64,000 nucleotides of DNA. Origin: Taklimakanibacter deserti. Lineage in GTDB: Bacteria > Pseudomonadota > Alphaproteobacteria > Rhizobiales > Aestuariivirgaceae. Position 1 is the first letter of the stretch. Each line of letters opens with the position of its first letter. Made by a program: the position numbers and the translations under genes. Below are positions 40,349-49,098 of this stretch, piece by piece. The stretch spans positions 248,001 to 312,000 of the forward strand of contig QORU01000003.1 of assembly GCA_003574785.1 (NCBI GenBank), in the 5' to 3' direction. The notes beneath the pieces are model-generated. The model was not told the DNA's origin. It did not search any database and saw only the letters and a program-made list of their open reading frames with translations.

Positions 40349-41764
40349 ATGGATAAAGCGGAACACATGTCGTCGAAAGCAGCCAGCTGGCGTGAGCTGA
40401 TCAGGGGCCGGAATGCCGCTTATTCCCTCGTCCTGTTCGGGGCCACGATCCTGCATGCGGTCAATGTCTATATCACCATCACCATCCTTCCCTCGGTGGT
40501 GCGGGATATTGGCGGGCTCGATTATTATGCGTGGAACACCACGCTGTTCGTGGTCGCCTCGATCCTGGGCGCGGCGCTGGCGACAAAGCTCTTGCATTGG
40601 GCACGTCCCCAGAGGGCTTATCTCGCCGCGGCCTTCGTCTTTGGCTTGGGCACGCTCGTCTGCGCCGTGGCGCCGTCGATGATGATCCTGCTTACCGGCC
40701 GGTTCGTGCAAGGTCTGGGCGGCGGCTTCCTCTATACGCTGACCTACGCGCTGATCCGCATCGTCTTCGCGGAACGCCTATGGGCGCGCGCCATCGGCCT
40801 CGAGGCCGCCATGTGGGGTATCGCGACGCTGGCCGGCCCCGCGATTGGCGGGATGTTCGCGGAATTCGATGCCTGGCGCGCCGCCTTCTGGCTCCTGCTC
40901 GTCGTCACGGTCGTCTTTGCCGTGATCGCGCTCGTGATCCTGCCGACGCGGCATGAAAGCGAGGCGGACAACACCGGGATCGCCTGGCTGCAGCTCATCC
41001 TCCTGACCGCCGCGACGCTTGTCCTGTCCTGGGCCAGCATCCTCGAGGATGTGGGTTCGATCGCCGCTGGAATTGCGGCCGCCCTGGTGCTGACGATCAT
41101 GCTCTTCCTGGTAGAAGCCCGCGCCCGGAACCGGCTCTTGCCTTCGGGCGCGCTCAGCCTCACGACCAAGCTCGGCGCGCTCTATGCCGCCGCCGCACTG
41201 CTCTCGATCGGCGTGCAGCCGGAAATCTATGTGCCCTATTTCATCCAGATGCTGCACGGCCAATCGCCCTTCATCGCCGGCTATCTCGCGGCCCTGATGT
41301 CGATCGGCTGGACGACGGGCTCGCTGATCAGTGCCGGCTGGAGTAATCCCGCGGCGCGACGGTCGATCGTCATGGCGCCCATGCTCATGGCCCTTGGCCT
41401 CGCGGCGGCGGCGCTGTTCATGCCGGTTCACGGGCAGGGCGACTGGAGTGTGCTCGCGCCCGCCTGTCTCGCCTTCGGCGTTGTCGGTCTCGGCATCGGC
41501 CTCGGCTGGCCGCATCTCTATACCCATATTCTCGAAGCCGCGCCGGCGAAGGAGCAGGACCTTGCGGTCGGCGCCATCGTCACGGTGCAGCTCTTCGCCT
41601 GGTCGCTCGGCGCCGCAGCCGCCGGCATGACGGCCAACTTCGCCGGCATCACTAATCCGGGCGGCATCGAGGGCGCGAGCCAGGCGGCGCGCTGGCTGTT
41701 TGCGGTCTTCGCCCTGGCGCCGCTCCTGGGGCTTCTCGCGGCGCGGCGTGGAGTTCAGGCTTAG
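40349..41764 (+). CDS. Major facilitator superfamily transporter
   Basis: A 471-residue membrane transporter with 12-14 predicted helices, closest in pattern to the DHA2 drug:H+ group (GRFVQGLGGGFLYTLTYALI, a motif-C-like GPAIGGMFAEFDAWRAAFWL, and a second-half VGLGIGLGWPHLY). Substrate unknown; export of a small molecule is likeliest. I start at MDKAEHMSSKAAS (40349), as the long open frame before it overlaps the opposite-strand hydrolase. Confidence 0.88.
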   Translation: MDKAEHMSSKAASWRELIRGRNAAYSLVLFGATILHAVNVYITITILPSVVRDIGGLDYYAWNTTLFVVASILGAALATKLLHWARPQRAYLAAAFVFGLGTLVCAVAPSMMILLTGRFVQGLGGGFLYTLTYALIRIVFAERLWARAIGLEAAMWGIATLAGPAIGGMFAEFDAWRAAFWLLLVVTVVFAVIALVILPTRHESEADNTGIAWLQLILLTAATLVLSWASILEDVGSIAAGIAAALVLTIMLFLVEARARNRLLPSGALSLTTKLGALYAAAALLSIGVQPEIYVPYFIQMLHGQSPFIAGYLAALMSIGWTTGSLISAGWSNPAARRSIVMAPMLMALGLAAAALFMPVHGQGDWSVLAPACLAFGVVGLGIGLGWPHLYTHILEAAPAKEQDLAVGAIVTVQLFAWSLGAAAAGMTANFAGITNPGGIEGASQAARWLFAVFALAPLLGLLAARRGVQA

Positions 41765-41766
41765 GG

Positions 41767-42774
41767 CTAGAGAACGATCTTCGTTCCCTTGCCCAGATGC
41801 CTGGCGGAGCGAAAAGCGAGATCGGCCGCGACCATATCCTCCATCGCAATCCCCATGCCTTTGTAGATCGTGATCGCATCGTCATGGGTGCGGCCCGGCG
41901 CGCGGCCGAGCAGCATGTCGCCGAGCTCGGTGCCGGCGTCCGCAGCAAGTCCGGCGAGCTCGGCACAGCCGACCGGAAAGGGCTCGAAGGCATCCTTGCT
42001 CTCGACAAAGAGGCGCCCTTTATGAGCAAGCTCGGTCGGGAACTCGCCTTTGGGCGGCGCGACACCTACCGAGGACACATGCGTGCCGGGCCTGACCCAG
42101 CCGGCATCGATCACCGGCTCGTACGAATGGGTGGCGAGGCATACGACATCCGAGCTGCGCACCGCTTCCTCGGCATCGGCATAGGCGCGGGCCCGCGGAT
42201 GGCGGCGGGCAAGCTCCTCGGCATCGGCGAAATGCTTCGACACGATGCGCAATTCGGTGAAGTCGCGCACCAGCGGCAAAAGGGTGAGATGCTGATGGCC
42301 CTGGACGCCCGCGCCGATGACGGCCGCCACTTTCGCATCGGGGCGGGCGAGGGCCCGCACCGAGACGACGGCGGAGCCCGAGGTCCGGACCGCGGTGATG
42401 TACGTGCCGTCCATGATGCAGACGGGAAGGCCGGTCGCGGGATCATAAAGATTGATCGTCGCCAGATGGCTCGGCACGCTTTTCGCGACATTGCCTTCGA
42501 AGATGTTCACGATCTTCACCGTCAGATGCATGCCCGGCATCCAGGCCGACATGGCGAGCGAATAGCCGGCCCCGGGTATATCGAGCTGCGGCCTTGCCGG
42601 ATTGACGACATCGCCGCGCGACAGCGCCTTGAAGCCCAAGGCCAGCGCATCGAGAAGCTCGCGCAAATCGAGGCTTTCCTTAACGTCCTCCTCGCTGAGA
42701 GTGAGAACGTCGATCAGGCCTTTGGCGAAAGGCGTGCTGCCTTTCGTGACGGGCGTGAGGGCGGCATCGAGCAT
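41767..42774 (-). CDS. Ornithine cyclodeaminase / mu-crystallin family dehydrogenase
   Basis: A 335-residue NAD(P)-dependent enzyme. The Rossmann motif is AAVIGAGVQGHQHLTLL, preceded by INLYDPATGLPVCIMDGTYI and TAVRTSGSAVVS, the latter a substrate-binding pattern of the family, followed by THVSSVGVAPPKGEF. Members include ornithine cyclodeaminase, alanine dehydrogenase (archaeal type) and ketimine reductases; a divergent Lrp-family regulator suggests amino-acid metabolism. Stops two bases from the MFS stop, convergent. Confidence 0.87.
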   Translation of the reverse strand: MLDAALTPVTKGSTPFAKGLIDVLTLSEEDVKESLDLRELLDALALGFKALSRGDVVNPARPQLDIPGAGYSLAMSAWMPGMHLTVKIVNIFEGNVAKSVPSHLATINLYDPATGLPVCIMDGTYITAVRTSGSAVVSVRALARPDAKVAAVIGAGVQGHQHLTLLPLVRDFTELRIVSKHFADAEELARRHPRARAYADAEEAVRSSDVVCLATHSYEPVIDAGWVRPGTHVSSVGVAPPKGEFPTELAHKGRLFVESKDAFEPFPVGCAELAGLAADAGTELGDMLLGRAPGRTHDDAITIYKGMGIAMEDMVAADLAFRSARHLGKGTKIVL

Positions 42775-42899
42775 GGCGGGTCTCCTCGGGGCATTGTCTT
42801 CGAGAGGCGCACGCTATTGGCGATTTGAGCGCGATTGAATATACTGTTTTCGCTCCTTTTGCGTGATAATCACTTTTTTGAAGCAAGAAATGCGTGGAA

Positions 42900-43367
42900 A
42901 TGAAAATGGCGGAATTGGACCGGATCGACCGCATGCTGTTGCGTCTCCTCCAGGAAGACGGGCGACGAACCACGCTCGATCTCGCAGGCCGCGTCGGCCT
43001 CTCGCCGACCGGCACCAGCCAACGGGTCAAGCGCCTGTTCCGCGACGGCTTCATCACCGGGGTTCGCGCGATCCTCGATCCGCAGAAGATCGGCCGCGGC
43101 ACGCTGGTCTTCATCGAGGTCCGTCTCGACCAGACGGCGCCCCATGTCTTCGACCGCTTCGCCAAAGCCGTCGCCAAGGCGCCCGAGGTCCTCGAATGCC
43201 ATATGGTGGTCGGCGGCTTCGATTATCTGGTGAAAGCGCGCATCGCCGACATGTCGGTGTTCCAGGATTTTCTCAAGCGCGTCATCCTGCCTCTGCCAGG
43301 CGTGCGCGAGACCCACACTTACACATCGATCGGCGATGTGAAGCCGGATGCGCTCCTGCCGGTATAG
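42900..43367 (+). CDS. Lrp/AsnC-family transcriptional regulator
   Basis: A 155-residue amino-acid-responsive regulator: N-terminal helix-turn-helix LDRIDRMLLRLLQEDGRRTT with LDLAGRVGLSPTGTSQRVKR, then the RAM ligand/dimerisation domain (VFIEVRLDQTAPHVFDRFAK, ECHMVVGGFDYLVKARIADM). Start alternatives at 42894 (GTG) and 42906 differ by two codons each. Divergent from the ornithine-cyclodeaminase-like gene, which is its likely target; ligand probably the same amino acid. Confidence 0.9.
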   Translation: MKMAELDRIDRMLLRLLQEDGRRTTLDLAGRVGLSPTGTSQRVKRLFRDGFITGVRAILDPQKIGRGTLVFIEVRLDQTAPHVFDRFAKAVAKAPEVLECHMVVGGFDYLVKARIADMSVFQDFLKRVILPLPGVRETHTYTSIGDVKPDALLPV

Positions 43368-43373
43368 CGGACC

Positions 43374-43664
43374 TCATTGCAGCGGAGCGTCCGCCTTGTC
43401 CTTGGCCGTGAGCAAGGCATCGCGGCAGGTGGTCGATAATTCGCCGGCATGGTTTTGAAGACAGGCAATGACACGCCCGCCACCTCTCTCGACGCCACTG
43501 CAGAACTTGCGGAAATCCGAACGACAGGCGCGCGCCATGGCTTTGACCTGAGCCTTCATCTCGGGCGAGGCCTGGCTTTGCGCCGAAGCTTCGAGCGCGC
43601 CCAGGGTGAGGAGCGCGCACAGGATGGTGATGCCAGCGCTGCGGCGAGAGGCGTTCGTTCTCAT
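43374..43664 (-). CDS. Exported cysteine-rich-repeat protein
   Basis: A 96-residue protein with a signal peptide (ITILCALLTLGALEASAQSQ region) and one Cys-rich repeat of the GLG1 type: ACRSDFRKFCSGVERGGGRV then CLQNHAGELSTTCRDAL. Four cysteines could make two disulfides in the periplasm. Function unknown. It starts three bases after the stop of the sterol-desaturase-family gene, so it ends that operon. Confidence 0.78.
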   Translation of the reverse strand: MRTNASRRSAGITILCALLTLGALEASAQSQASPEMKAQVKAMARACRSDFRKFCSGVERGGGRVIACLQNHAGELSTTCRDALLTAKDKADAPLQ

Positions 43665-43667
43665 CTT

Positions 43668-44549
43668 TCATTTCTCCCTGGTTTGGATTCGATTGGGTGT
43701 CGAAGGCTGCACCGATCCCGGCGCCGCGAATATCGCGCTGAGCTTTGCCGACAGCGTCGAGGCACTTCTCACATCGCGGAACAGGCTTATCCATTCGCCG
43801 AAGGCGATGCGTAGCGGATTGAGCGTCGCCGTGCCACCCGCCAGGCCATAGCGCAGCCTGTCGCCGCGCGGCGCTTCGGCGAGGGTGCCGAACAAGCGGT
43901 CGAAGACAATCAGCATGCCGCCATAATTCTTGTCCAGGCAGGCAGGGTTCGAGGCGTGGTGCACGCGGTGATGCGCCGGTGTGTTGAGAACCCATTCGAG
44001 GGGGCCGAGCGTCGGCACGAGCTCGGTATGGAGGAAGAACTGGTAGAACAGATTGACGCCCAGCATCGCGACGATGGCAAAGGGATGAAAACCGATCCAG
44101 GCGAGGGGCAGGAAGAACAGGAAGTTGCCGGTGACGTTGCCCGTCCAGCCAAGCCGGATCGCGGCCGTGAGGTTGAGCCTGGTTGCGGAATGATGGACCG
44201 AATGCGTGGCCCAGAGGAAGCGGATGCGGTGGGCGGCGCGATGATGCCAGTAATAGACGAATTCGGTCGCCAGGAAGAGGGCAGCGAGCGTTGCAAGCGC
44301 GAACGGATCGAAGTCGAAGAGGCGGTGATCATAGATATAGGCGAAGGGTAGGGCGATGAAGCCGGCTTCGAGAGCGCGCACGATCTTCTGGCCGGTCGCC
44401 ACGGCGAAGGAAGCTGCGGTTTCGGCGAGATCATGGGTGTCCGTGTCGTGATGCACGAGCCGGCTCAGCATGTATTCGAGGATCATGAAGCCTAAGGCGA
44501 TGGCGAGAATCGTCAGGCGCATCGCCGGATTGGGCAGGATAGCGTCCAT
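43668..44549 (-). CDS. Sterol desaturase/fatty acid hydroxylase family protein
   Basis: A 293-residue membrane di-iron enzyme. Three histidine clusters are visible: YYWHHRAAHRIRFLWATHSV (HxxxH and HxxHH type), HSVHHSATRLN, and NTPAHHRVHHASNPACLDKN, with helices between. Such enzymes hydroxylate or desaturate sterols, fatty acids or carotenoids; the substrate here is open. Start at MDAILPNPAMR. It is followed closely by the Cys-rich exported protein. Confidence 0.88.
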   Translation of the reverse strand: MDAILPNPAMRLTILAIALGFMILEYMLSRLVHHDTDTHDLAETAASFAVATGQKIVRALEAGFIALPFAYIYDHRLFDFDPFALATLAALFLATEFVYYWHHRAAHRIRFLWATHSVHHSATRLNLTAAIRLGWTGNVTGNFLFFLPLAWIGFHPFAIVAMLGVNLFYQFFLHTELVPTLGPLEWVLNTPAHHRVHHASNPACLDKNYGGMLIVFDRLFGTLAEAPRGDRLRYGLAGGTATLNPLRIAFGEWISLFRDVRSASTLSAKLSAIFAAPGSVQPSTPNRIQTREK

Positions 44550-44623
44550 CGTCACGCGCTCATGGATTGGAGTTTCACAGAAATCCGGGCGGGCGGGGTA
44601 GACCCGCCCGGACGGGAAATGGA

Positions 44624-44923
44624 TCAGCGCGCGACCCATCCCCAGCGGCGGAAGCTGCGGCCATAGGGGCCCGTGGTGACACTTCTGCCTCTGCACACGC
44701 CATGGGCGCAGCGCATCGCACCCTGAGTGGTCCAGCTCTGGCCATTGGGACCGGTGCGCGTGACCTGGCGGGTGCAGACGCCGGCGTAGCAGCTTCCCGA
44801 GCCCTGCACGGTATAGGTGCCACGTGGACCGGTGGCGCTTCCCTCGCGCGTCCAGGCATTGGCATCGGCGGCGGCCATAGAGAGGGTGACAACCGCGGCG
44901 GTCACGGCGAATAGCTTGAGCAT
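44624..44923 (-). CDS. Small exported protein with TGPxG repeats
   Basis: A 99-residue protein: signal peptide MLKLFAVTAAVVTLSMAAAD, then three related blocks containing TGPRGTYTVQG, RTGPNGQSWTTQG and TTGPYGRSFRRWG with cysteine pairs (SCYAGVC, RCAHGVC). The repeats alternate with the Cys pairs, suggesting a small disulfide-bonded beta protein. GGAGACGAG precedes the ATG. No function known to me. It is upstream of and divergent from the response regulator at 45113. Confidence 0.7.
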   Translation of the reverse strand: MLKLFAVTAAVVTLSMAAADANAWTREGSATGPRGTYTVQGSGSCYAGVCTRQVTRTGPNGQSWTTQGAMRCAHGVCRGRSVTTGPYGRSFRRWGWVAR

Positions 44924-45112
44924 CGTTCTCGTCTCCTGATGTTGGCTGGGCCCTTCAGAAAGCGGCCATGCGCAGGAGGTTGCGGCGGCCATGTCAGCCG
45001 GATTTGACCGGCAAGTCGCATTTTGTATCGGCCTGTCAATCGCAGGTAACAGTTTGTAAAAATGGCGCGTGGATCCTTGCGCGAAAGGCCGCGATGCCGG
45101 AAAAGCGCCAGA

Positions 45113-45826
45113 ATGACCAGGCCTGCCACGATCCTCATCGTCGAGGATGATTCCGATATCCGCCGGCTCGTGAGCGAGCTGTTGCGCAAGGAAGGATTCG
45201 GTGTCGAAACGGCGGAAGACGCTTCCGGCATGGATGCGGTGTTCTCGCGCCTCAGGCCCGATCTCGTCATCCTGGACCTGATGCTGCCCGGCGAAGACGG
45301 ATTGTCGATCTGCCGGCGCATCCGCCAGAAAGATCTGCTCCCCATCCTGATGCTGACGGCCAAGAGCGACGAGATCGACCGGGTGATCGGCCTCGAAATG
45401 GGCGCCGACGACTACCTCGTCAAGCCCTTCGGCCCGCGCGAATTGCTGGCGCGGGTGCGCGCACTGCTGCGCCGCGCCCAGGCCGAGCCGCGTCCCGCCC
45501 CATTGCGGCGTCTCGCCTTCGACCGCTTTGTCATCGATCTCGACGCGCGCCAGGTCAGCGATGCCAGCGGCGGCACGCTGACGCTGACCAGCGCCGAGTT
45601 CGATCTCCTCGCCTGCTTCGTGCAGCGGCCGCGCCGGGTCCTCTCGCGCGACCAGATCCTCGACTGGATCCGCGGGCGCAGCACCGATCCGTTCGACCGT
45701 ACCGTCGACATGCTGGTGTCGCGCTTGCGCAAGAAACTCGATGCGGCAAGCCCAGGCTCGTCGCTCATCAGCACGGTGCGCAATGGCGGCTATCTGTTCA
45801 CCGCTCCGGTCAAGGTTCAACCGTGA
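45113..45826 (+). CDS. OmpR-family response regulator
   Basis: A 237-residue regulator: receiver with VEDDSD acidic pair, phospho-acceptor Asp in LVILDLMLPGEDGLSICRRI and the lysine motif DYLVKPFGPREL, then an OmpR winged helix with TLTSAEFDLLACFVQRPRR and VDMLVSRLRKKLD. The start at 45113 is chosen over an upstream frame because the receiver begins immediately. It is coupled to the kinase gene (TGATG overlap). Signal and targets unknown; the divergent exported protein is a candidate target. Confidence 0.93.
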   Translation: MTRPATILIVEDDSDIRRLVSELLRKEGFGVETAEDASGMDAVFSRLRPDLVILDLMLPGEDGLSICRRIRQKDLLPILMLTAKSDEIDRVIGLEMGADDYLVKPFGPRELLARVRALLRRAQAEPRPAPLRRLAFDRFVIDLDARQVSDASGGTLTLTSAEFDLLACFVQRPRRVLSRDQILDWIRGRSTDPFDRTVDMLVSRLRKKLDAASPGSSLISTVRNGGYLFTAPVKVQP

Positions 45827-47196
45827 TGAGGCGCATCAGCCTTGCCGCACGCATCACGCTCATCGTGATCATGGCAATCATGGCCGTCTGGATCGCGGCA
45901 CTCGGATCGTCCTACCGCTCGCATGATTTCCTTGGCGAAGATGCGCGGCCGCAGCCACGCCAGATCGCGGCACTGCTCGATCTCATCGAGCGCGCGGCGC
46001 CTGAGCAGAGGCCACTGGTTCTTGCGGCATCGAGCTCGAATCTCTTCGCGGCACGATTGGCCGCGGGTGAGAGGCTGGCAAGCGACAGCGGCGAAGGCCG
46101 GCCCGCCGATGCGGACATCCTCAAGATCTATGAAGCCGCTCTCGGCGGCCGTGCCTTCCGCATCATGGTCATGCCCGCATCGCCCGCCGAACGGCGCTAT
46201 CCGCGGCTCTTCGGCAGGGTCGCCAATGCGCTCGAATTCCGCATCGCGCTCAAGACCGGCGAGACCCTGATCATCAGCACCAGAAGCCCGCTGGCGCTCT
46301 CGCGTTTCGGCGTGCCGGTCGGCTTCGGCGCCGGAATGCTCGGGACTTTCATCGCGCTTATCGCTCTCATTACCATGCATCGTGCATTGCGGCCGCTGCG
46401 CAAGCTCGCGGCGGCCGTCGACCGCATGGAGCCTTCCGGCACGCCCCTGGCGCTCGCCGAGCCCAAAGGCGGCGCGCCCGAGATCCGCGGGCTCATCGCC
46501 GCCTTCAACCGCCTGCAGGCACGATTGTCCCAGCTTCTCCACGCCCGCATGGCGCTGCTCGGCGGCATCTCACATGATGTGCGCAGCTTTGCAACGCGCT
46601 TGCGCCTGCGGGCCGATCTCATTCCCGACGAGAGGGAGCGCGAACGCGCCATTGCCGACATTTCCGACATGATCCGGCTTCTCGACGATGCCCTGCTGGC
46701 GAGCCGTGCGGGTGCAGGCGAACTCGCCCAAGAACTGGTAGAGCTCGGCGAGATCCTGCAGGCCGAAGTGGCGGACCGCCAGGCGCAAGGATCGGCGATC
46801 GATCTCAATGTGGAGTTTGAGGCCGCGGAGGCGCCGGTCCTTGGCGATCGCCTGGCGCTCAGGCGCATCATCTCCAATCTGACCGACAATGCGCTGAAAT
46901 ATGGATTTGCCGCCCATCTCAAGCTCGCGCGCGAAGGCGAAAGCCTGGTGCTCAAGGTCGATGACGATGGGCCGGGCATCCCGCCGAACTTGCGCGATAT
47001 GCTGCTCGAGCCTTTCGTGCGGCTGGAGACGTCGCGTAGCCGCCGCACCGGCGGTGCCGGTCTTGGCCTCGCCGTCGCAACCAGGCTGATCGAGGCGCAT
47101 GACGGATCGATCACGATCGGCGACGCCACCTCGGGCGGCACGCGCATCACCGTTCGACTGCCGATCTTCGTGCCGAAGGCTAATGCCGCAGCGTAG
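45826..47196 (+). CDS. Membrane sensor histidine kinase
   Basis: A 456-residue kinase: transmembrane helix near residues 6-27, a periplasmic region of about 130 residues, a second helix (VGFGAGMLGTFIALIALITM), HAMP-like LRPLRKLAAAVDRM, DHp domain with the phospho-His in GGISHDVRSFATRLRLRADL and an ATP-binding domain with NLTDNALKYG (N box), DDGPGIP (G1) and GAGLGLAVA (G2). The residue after the His-Asp core is unusual, lacking the common Pro. The ATG overlaps the regulator stop by one base; a GTG three bases earlier is possible. Confidence 0.92.
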   Translation: MRRISLAARITLIVIMAIMAVWIAALGSSYRSHDFLGEDARPQPRQIAALLDLIERAAPEQRPLVLAASSSNLFAARLAAGERLASDSGEGRPADADILKIYEAALGGRAFRIMVMPASPAERRYPRLFGRVANALEFRIALKTGETLIISTRSPLALSRFGVPVGFGAGMLGTFIALIALITMHRALRPLRKLAAAVDRMEPSGTPLALAEPKGGAPEIRGLIAAFNRLQARLSQLLHARMALLGGISHDVRSFATRLRLRADLIPDERERERAIADISDMIRLLDDALLASRAGAGELAQELVELGEILQAEVADRQAQGSAIDLNVEFEAAEAPVLGDRLALRRIISNLTDNALKYGFAAHLKLAREGESLVLKVDDDGPGIPPNLRDMLLEPFVRLETSRSRRTGGAGLGLAVATRLIEAHDGSITIGDATSGGTRITVRLPIFVPKANAAA

Positions 47197-47202
47197 GCAA
47201 CC

Positions 47203-47670
47203 TCACTCGGTATAGGTCGCGAGATTTGCGAGCGTCGATGCCATGCCGACCGCGTGATCCTCGGCGCTGATGCCTGGGGGCACATTCGCGCAAGTGATGG
47301 TGACTTCGGTGCCGCCGGCGACGGGCGCAAGCGATGTCGTCACCGTCATCTGGCCGGCAAAGGCCGGATCGTCGCTCTGAAACTCGATCAGCTCGACGAC
47401 GCGCCGGTCAGGGACGAGCTCGAGAAATCGCCCTTCGAACATATCGGCATCTTCGGACGTCTTGCCGCGCGTGCCGGACCGTCTCTCGGCGTAGATGAAC
47501 GACATGCGGAAGCGTCCGCCCGGGCGGGCATCGAAAGCGTGGACCTCAGCCGTCATGCCTTTAGGCGGCCGCCACCGCACGATGGCGGCGGGATCGAGCA
47601 AGGCCTCATAGATCCGGCTTGGCGATGCCTTGATCATCCGAGACGCCCTATCTGTGCCGGTACCCTCCAT
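47203..47670 (-). CDS. SRPBCC/AHSA1-family protein
   Basis: A 155-residue START-like domain: SRMIKASPSRIYEALLDPAA, then WRPPKGMTAEVHAFDARPGG and FRMSFIYAE, the usual AHSA1 pattern, ending with a helix (AVGMASTLANLATYTE). Function unspecified; binding of a hydrophobic ligand is the family trait. It converges on the kinase gene and is divergent from the glutamine-synthetase-like gene. Start at MEGTGTDRAS (47670). Confidence 0.85.
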   Translation of the reverse strand: MEGTGTDRASRMIKASPSRIYEALLDPAAIVRWRPPKGMTAEVHAFDARPGGRFRMSFIYAERRSGTRGKTSEDADMFEGRFLELVPDRRVVELIEFQSDDPAFAGQMTVTTSLAPVAGGTEVTITCANVPPGISAEDHAVGMASTLANLATYTE

Positions 47671-47743
47671 GCCAGAAAGATGATGAACCGGCGGCGCGAC
47701 TGTTGCAATAATCGCCGGGGACAATGACCACAGGAGACGCTGG

Positions 47744-49090
47744 ATGGCCGATCAATTGGGGCGGCAAGGCACGCTCGCCGAAGCGCTGGAGGCGATCGGC
47801 GCCGACATCGTCCATGTCGGCGTGTTCGACTATGCCAGCATGTTCCGCGAGCGCCGGCTGCATCGCGAGGACCTGCTCACGGGCGCCGATACGGCCGTCT
47901 TCGCCAATGTGCCGCTCAAATGGGATCAGGGCGAGACCATTCTTTTCCCCGGCCCCTATCGCAGCGAAACCGTCTCCTATGATGCGGCATCGCTGCGGGC
48001 CTATCCCTTCGAAAAGAACGCCGCGGCGCTGGTTGCCGATTATACGGGACCGCAAGCGGCGATCACGCCGCGCCGGGTCCTGGGCGAGCAGGTGGCGAAG
48101 GCGAGAAGCCTCGGCTTCGACGTGCACGCGGCCTATGAATTCGAGTTCATCGTGCTCAACGAGACGGCTGAGACGCTCAGAGCCAAGGGCTTCGCCAATC
48201 TCGATCCTTATGCTCCCGATAATCGCTGCTGGTCGGGACAGACGGCGGCGGCGCAAGCGAGCTTCGTGAGCGATCTCGAAGATCTCCTCACCCGCGGCGG
48301 TATCGATCTCTATTCGCTCAGCGTCGAATTGGGGCCTGGTTGCTTCGAAGCGACGCTCAGGCACCGCGATGCGATGCGCGCGGCCGACGATGCCGCCTTC
48401 TTCCGCCTGTTCACCAAGGCCTTCTGCCGCCAGCGCGGCCTCACCGCCTCCTTCATGGCGCTCACTGGTGCGGGCTTTCCGGGCATCGGCGGGCATATCG
48501 CTTTGTCGCTCCGCGAGCGCAAATCGGGCCGCAATGTCTTCGGCGACCGGAGCGACGCGCAGGGGCTTTCGCCTCTGGCGAGATCCTTCCTCGCCGGCAT
48601 CATCGATGGCGTGCCGGAAGTGTTTCCGATGATCGGCAATACGGTGAACGCCTATCGCCGCCTGGCGCCGGGAAGCTGGGCGCCGAAAACGGTGAGCTGG
48701 GCGCCTTACAACTATGCCGCGGCGGTCAGGATCGCGGCCGAGACTGAAGAGATGACGCGTCTCGAATTGCGCCTGCCGGGCAGCGATCTCAATCCCCATC
48801 TCGCTTTGGCGGCGATGCTGGGGGCGGGTCTCGACGGGCTCGAGCGAAAGCTGGCGCTCGCCGCGGCACCCATCGCCTCCGGCGGGCCCAACGAGATTCC
48901 GGAAGGCGTCGAGCGCCTGCCGATCGATCTCCTCGCGGCGACCAAGAAATTCTGCGCCAGCGCCAAGGCGCGCGCCCTTCATGGCGATGCCTTCGTCGAC
49001 CACTATGCCGCGATCTGCGAAGCGGAGGACGCAGCGCTGCGCAAGGCGGTCAGCGCCGCCGAAGTCCAGCGCTATCTGGAGGGCGGCTGA
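47744..49090 (+). CDS. Glutamine-synthetase-family ligase (gamma-glutamyl ligase type)
   Basis: A 448-residue GS-fold ATP-dependent ligase. Metal and ATP motifs include AAYEFEFIVL (E-x-E), SVELGPGCFEATLRHRDAMR, FPGIGGHIALSLRE (GSGxH type) and RLELRLPGSDLNPHLALAAM. The sequence differs from GlnA in many places and resembles the gamma-glutamylpolyamine/anilide synthetase branch, so a glutamate-amine ligase rather than nitrogen-assimilating GlnA is likeliest. AGGAGACG precedes the ATG. It ends eight bases before the convergent GMC-patatin gene. Confidence 0.85.
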   Translation: MADQLGRQGTLAEALEAIGADIVHVGVFDYASMFRERRLHREDLLTGADTAVFANVPLKWDQGETILFPGPYRSETVSYDAASLRAYPFEKNAAALVADYTGPQAAITPRRVLGEQVAKARSLGFDVHAAYEFEFIVLNETAETLRAKGFANLDPYAPDNRCWSGQTAAAQASFVSDLEDLLTRGGIDLYSLSVELGPGCFEATLRHRDAMRAADDAAFFRLFTKAFCRQRGLTASFMALTGAGFPGIGGHIALSLRERKSGRNVFGDRSDAQGLSPLARSFLAGIIDGVPEVFPMIGNTVNAYRRLAPGSWAPKTVSWAPYNYAAAVRIAAETEEMTRLELRLPGSDLNPHLALAAMLGAGLDGLERKLALAAAPIASGGPNEIPEGVERLPIDLLAATKKFCASAKARALHGDAFVDHYAAICEAEDAALRKAVSAAEVQRYLEGG

Positions 49091-49098
49091 TCTTCTTC

